Of a stretch of DNA of 64,000 nt, positions 59,017 through 64,000 are shown in pieces. The notes beneath the pieces were generated by a model that saw nothing but the letters and a program-made list of their open reading frames with translations, was not told the origin of the DNA and searched no databases. Position 1 is the stretch's first letter. Each line of letters begins with the position of its first letter. This DNA comes from Eledone cirrhosa (lineage: Eukaryota > Mollusca > Cephalopoda > Octopoda > Eledonidae), in NCBI GenBank assembly GCA_964016885.1, contig OZ024744.1:110692536-110756535 (forward strand), written 5' to 3'. The translations under genes were made by a program, and so were the position numbers.

Positions 59017-62000
59017 CCCTGAAAACAGTAAAACTTCACAATCCACTATACATTACCTTGCCCTGAACACACTAAAACTACACAATCCACTATAACTTAC
59101 TTTGCCCTGAACACAGTAAAATTACACAATCCACTATAACTTAACTGGCCCTGAACACAGTAAAACTACACAATCCACTATAACTTACTTTGCCCTGAAT
59201 ACAGTAAAACTACACAATCCACTATAAATTACCTTGCCCTGAAAACAGTAAAACTACACAATCCACTATAAATTACCTTGCCCTGAAAACAGTAAAACTA
59301 CACAATCCACTATAAATTACCTTGCCCTGAACACAGTAAAACTACACAATCCACTATAACTTACTTTGCCATGAACACAGTAAAACTAAACAATCCACTA
59401 TAACTTACCTTGCCCTGAACACAGTAAAACTACACAATCCACTATAACTGAACTGGCCCTGAACACAGTAAAACTACACAATCCACTATAACTTACCTTG
59501 CTCTGAACACAGTAAAACTACACAATCCACTATAACTTACCTTGCCCTGAACACAGTAAAACTAAACAATCCACTATAACTTACATTGCCCTGAACACAG
59601 TAAAACTAAACAAACCACTATAAATTACCTTGCCCTGAACACAGTAAAATTACACAATCCATTATAGTTTACCTTGCCCTGAACACAGTAAAACTACACA
59701 ATACACTATAAATTACCTTGCCCTGAACACAGTAAAACTACACAATCCACTATAACTTGCCTTGCCCTGAACACAATAAAACTACTTAATTCACTATAAC
59801 TTACCTTGCCCTGAACACAGTAAAACTACACAATACACTATACCTAACCTTGCCCTGAACACAGTAAAACTACACAATCCACTATAACTTACCTTGCTCT
59901 GAACACAGTAAAACTACACAATCCACTATACCTTACCTTGCCCTGAACACAGTAAAACTACACAATCCACTATAACTTAACTGGCCCTGAACACAGTAAA
60001 CTACAGAATCCACTATAACTTACCTTGCACTGAACAGAGTAAACTACAGAATCCACTATAACTTACCTTGCCCAGAACAAATTAAAACTACGTAATCCAC
60101 TATACCTTACCTTGCCCTGAACACAGTAAAACTACACAATCCACTATAGCTTACATTGCTCTGAACACAGTAAAACTACACAATCCACTATAGCTTACCT
60201 TGCCCTGAACACAGTAAAACTACACAATCCACTATAACTTACCTTGCCCTGAACACAGTAAAACTACACAATCCATTATAACTTACCTTGCCCTGAACAC
60301 AGTAAACTACAGAATCCACTATAACTTACCTTGCCCAGAACAAAGTAAAACTACGTAATCCACTATACCTTACCTTGCCCTGAACACAGTAAAATTACAC
60401 AATCCACTATAGCTTACCTTGCCCCGAAAACAGTAAAACTACACAATCCACTATAACTTACCTTGCCCTGATCACAGTAAAACTACACAATCACTATAAC
60501 TTTTTTTGCCCTGAACACAGTAAAACTACACAAACCACTATAAATTTCCTTGCCCTGAAAACAGTAAAACTTCACAATCCACTATACATTACCTTGCCCT
60601 GAACACACTAAAACTACACAATCCACTATAACTTACTTTGCCCTGAACACAGTAAAATTACACAATCCACTATAACTTAACTGGCCCTGAACACAGTAAA
60701 ACTACACAATCCACTATAACTTACTTTGCCCTGAATACAGTAAAACTACACAATCCACTATAAATTACCTTGCCCTGAAAACAGTAAAACTACACAATCC
60801 ACTATAAATTACCTTGCCCTGAAAACAGTAAAACTACACAATCCACTATAAATTACCTTGCCCTGAACACAGTAAAACTACACAATCCACTATAACTTAC
60901 TTTGCCATGAACACAGTAAAACTAAACAATCCAATATAACTTACCTTGCCCTGAACACAGTAAAATTACACAATCCACTATAACTGAACTGGCCCTGAAC
61001 ACAGTAAAACTACACAATCCACTATAACTTACCTTGCTCTGAACACAGTAAAACTACACAATCCACTATAACTTACCTTGCCCTGAACACAGTAAAACTA
61101 AACAATCCACTATAACTTACATTGCCCTGAACACAGTAAAACTAAACAAACCACTATAAATTACCTTGCCCTGAACACAGTAAAATTACACAATCCATTA
61201 TAGTTTACCTTGCCCTGAACACAGTAAAACTACACAATACACTATAAATTACCTTGCCCTGAACACAGTAAAACTACACAATCCACTATAACTTGCCTTG
61301 CCCTGAACACAGTAAAACTACTTAATTCACTATAACTTACCTTGCCCTGAACACAGTAAAACTACACAATACACTATACCTAACCTTGCCCTGAACACAG
61401 TAAAACTACACAATCCACTATAACTTACCTTGCTCTGAACACAGTAAAACTACACAATCCACTATACCTTACCTTGCCCTGAACACAGTAAAACTACACA
61501 ATCCACTATAACTTAACTGGCCCTGAACACAGTAAACTACAGAATCCACTATAACTTACCTTGCACTGAACAGAGTAAACTACAGAATCCACTATAACTT
61601 ACCTTGCCCAGAACAAATTAAAACTACGTAATCCACTATACCTTACCTTGCCCTGAACACAGTAAAACTACACAATCCACTATAGCTTACATTGCTCTGA
61701 ACACAGTAAAACTACACAATCCACTATAGCTTACCTTGCCCTGAACACAGTAAAACTACACAATCCACTATAACTTACCTTGCCCTGAACACAGTAAAAC
61801 TACACAATCCATTATAACTTACCTTGCCCTGAACACAGTAAACTACAGAATCCACTATAACTTACCTTGCCCAGAACAAAGTAAAACTACGTAATCCACT
61901 ATACCTTACCTTGCCCTGAACACAGTAAAATTACACAATCCACTATAGCTTACCTTGCCCCGAAAACAGTAAAACTACACAATCCACTATAACTTACCTT

Positions 62001-63624
62001 GCCCTGATCACAGTAAAACTACACAATCACTATAACTTTTTTTGCCCTGAACACAGTAAAACTACACAAACCACTATAAATTTCCTTGCCCTGAAAACAG
62101 TAAAACTTCACAATCCACTATACATTACCTTGCCCTGAACACACTAAAACTACACAATCCACTATAACTTACTTTGCCCTGAACACAGTAAAATTACACA
62201 ATCCACTATAACTTAACTGGCCCTGAACACAGTAAAACTACACAATCCACTATAACTTACTTTGCCCTGAATACAGTAAAACTACACAATCCACTATAAA
62301 TTACCTTGCCCTGAAAACAGTAAAACTACACAATCCACTATAAATTACCTTGCCCTGAAAACAGTAAAACTACACAATCCACTATAAATTACCTTGCCCT
62401 GAACACAGTAAAACTACACAATCCACTATAACTTACTTTGCCATGAACACAGTAAAACTAAACAATCCAATATAACTTACCTTGCCCTGAACACAGTAAA
62501 ATTACACAATCCACTATAACTGAACTGGCCCTGAACACAGTAAAACTACACAATCCACTATAACTTACCTTGCTCTGAACACAGTAAAACTACACAATCC
62601 ACTATAACTTACCTTGCCCTGAACACAGTAAAACTAAACAATCCACTATAACTTACATTGCCCTGAACACAGTAAAACTAAACAAACCACTATAAATTAC
62701 CTTGCCCTGAACACAGTAAAATTACACAATCCATTATAGTTTACCTTGCCCTGAACACAGTAAAACTACACAATACACTATAAATTACCTTGCCCTGAAC
62801 ACAGTAAAACTACACAATCCACTATAACTTGCCTTGCCCTGAACACAGTAAAACTACTTAATTCACTATAACTTACCTTGCCCTGAACACAGTAAAACTA
62901 CACAATACACTATACCTAACCTTGCCCTGAACACAGTAAAACTACACAATCCACTATAACTTACCTTGCTCTGAACACAGTAAAACTACACAATCCACTA
63001 TACCTTACCTTGCCCTGAACACAGTAAAACTACACAATCCACTATAACTTAACTGGCCCTGAACACAGTAAACTACAGAATCCACTATAACTTACCTTGC
63101 ACTGAACAGAGTAAACTACAGAATCCACTATAACTTACCTTGCCCAGAACAAATTAAAACTACGTAATCCACTATACCTTACCTTGCCCTGAACACAGTA
63201 AAACTACACAATCCACTATAGCTTACATTGCTCTGAACACAGTAAAACTACACAATCCACTATAGCTTACCTTGCCCTGAACACAGTAAAACTACACAAT
63301 CCACTATAACTTACCTTGCCCTGAACACAGTAAAACTACACAATCCACTATAACTTACCTTGCCCTGAACACAGTAAACTACAGAATCCACTATAACTTA
63401 CCTTGCCCAGAACAAAGTAAAACTACGTAATCCACTATACCTTACCTTGCCCTGAACACAGTAAAATTACACAATCCACTATAGCTTACCTTGCCCCGAA
63501 AACAGTAAAACTACACAATCCACTATAACTTACCTTGCCCTGATCACAGTAAAACTACACAATCACTATAACTTTTTTTGCCCTGAACACAGTAAAACTA
63601 CACAAACCACTATAAATTTCCTTG
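59017..63624. repeat. 1536-bp higher-order repeat, three exact-length copies
   Basis: Copies run 59017-60552, 60553-62088 and 62089-63624, each 1536 bp (35 monomers, several of them 43 bp). Each starts at CCCTGAAAACAGTAAAACTT. The first two joins read AAATTTCCTTG then CCCTGAAAACAG, and copy 3 exits into CCCTGAACACAG, matching the unduplicated order at about 58616. Internal anchors agree: T7 variants at 60490, 62026 and 63562; AATCCAATATAAC at 60928 and 62464. Copies 2 and 3 share AATCCAATATAAC and an AAAATTAC unit lacking in copy 1, while copies 1 and 2 share AATCCATTATAACTT (near 60270 and 61806), where copy 3 has AATCCACTATAACTT. The triplication is therefore recent and slightly mosaic. Confidence 0.92.
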
Positions 63625-64000
63625 CCCTGAACACAGTAAAACTACACAATCCACTATAACTTAACTGGCCCTGAACACACTAATCTACAGAATCCACTAT
63701 AACTTACCTTGCTCTGAACACAGGAAAACTACACAATCCACTATAACTTAACTGGCCCTGAACACAGTAAAACTACACAATCCACTATAACTTACCTTGC
63801 ACTGAACACAGTAAAACTACACAATCCACTATAACTAAACTGGCCCTGAACACACTAAACTACAGAATCCACTATAACTTACCTTGCTCTGAACACAGGA
63901 AAACTAAACAATCCACTATAACTTAACTAGCCCTGAACACTGTAAAACTACACAATCCACTATAACTGAACTGGCCCTGAACACAGTAAAACTAAACAAT

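Larger units (their letters stand above)
20773..64000. repeat. 44-bp satellite array, right arm
   Basis: The same satellite continues in the same orientation to the right edge. No stretch of more than one monomer departs from the pattern. The composition differs from the left arm: ACCTTG endings dominate, the GATCTGAACAAAGG 43-bp variant is not seen, and a subtype with CCAGAACAAATTAAAACTAC followed by GTAATCC (creating TACGTA) becomes frequent from about 20903 onward. A 43-bp variant that loses one C (AATCACTATAAC) and carries a run of seven T before GCCC recurs as an HOR marker (for example 31379, 34671, 45646, 60490). No gene, RNA gene or other mobile element was seen across these 43 kb. 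Confidence 0.98.

Noticed and set aside
1..64000. CRISPR array
   Set aside because: Repeats are directly contiguous, about 44 bp, and there are no unique spacers between conserved repeats; variation follows monomer subtypes and no cas genes are present.
1..64000. TATAA in each monomer as a promoter array
   Set aside because: ACTATAAC occurs in most units simply because the monomer is repeated. No other promoter element or associated gene is present, so it is not listed as regulatory.
1..64000. Telomeric repeat or CENP-B box within the satellite
   Set aside because: No TTAGGG-type or related short telomere repeat and no TTCG...CGGG box was seen in the monomer; centromeric identity therefore cannot be claimed from sequence.

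Overview
This window is almost entirely one satellite DNA array. A monomer of about 44 bp is repeated head to tail in a single orientation from base 1 to base 64000, roughly 1,450 copies by length. I see no recognisable host gene, tRNA, rRNA, CRISPR array or autonomous transposon. Arrays this long, with nested higher-order repeats (HORs), are typical of eukaryotic heterochromatin (centromeric, pericentromeric or subtelomeric blocks), so the source is almost certainly a eukaryotic chromosome. I do not recognise the satellite family. One weak taxonomic hint comes from the only non-satellite sequence: its reverse strand contains AAAGGGAAATAACTC, one base from a motif I recall as common in molluscan genomes. 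That hint is tentative.

The monomer has a conserved body (units 5-35, containing GAACACAGTAAAAC and AATCCACTATAA) and a variable end (units 36-44 and 1-4). The main end types are ACCTTG, AACTGG, ACTTTG and ACATTG. The majority consensus is about 39% G+C, has no CpG, and is strongly strand-asymmetric (14 C against 3 G on the + strand). Length variants of 43 and 48 bp recur and make good phase markers.

Layout: (1) 1-20531 is the left arm, rich in AACTGG-type units and in a 43-bp variant pair not seen on the right. It holds a 440-bp tandem duplication (1234-2113), a longer duplicated block (664-4015), and a four-copy HOR of about 1.7 kb (8400-15360) with a further partial copy near 17.3-18.0 kb. 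(2) 20532-20772 is a unique insert of about 241 bp carrying an 79-residue open frame. (3) 20773-64000 is the right arm, rich in ACCTTG-type units and in a TACGTA-containing subtype. It holds HORs of 1758/2325 bp (23.3-28.3 kb), 3292/3555/2765 bp (31-41 kb), about 4.39 kb (45.6-56.8 kb) and a three-copy 1536-bp HOR (59017-63624).

Nothing here works together as genes. The biology is array evolution: nested unequal exchange at scales of 2, 3, 6, 8, 10, about 39, 75-80 and about 100 monomers, with clear whole-monomer gains and losses between copies. The most notable points are the single unamplified insert at a change in satellite composition, and the near-consensus splice signals carried on the minus strand of many monomers. 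All coordinates were counted by eye from the numbered lines; HOR boundaries are approximate unless marked by a stated anchor.
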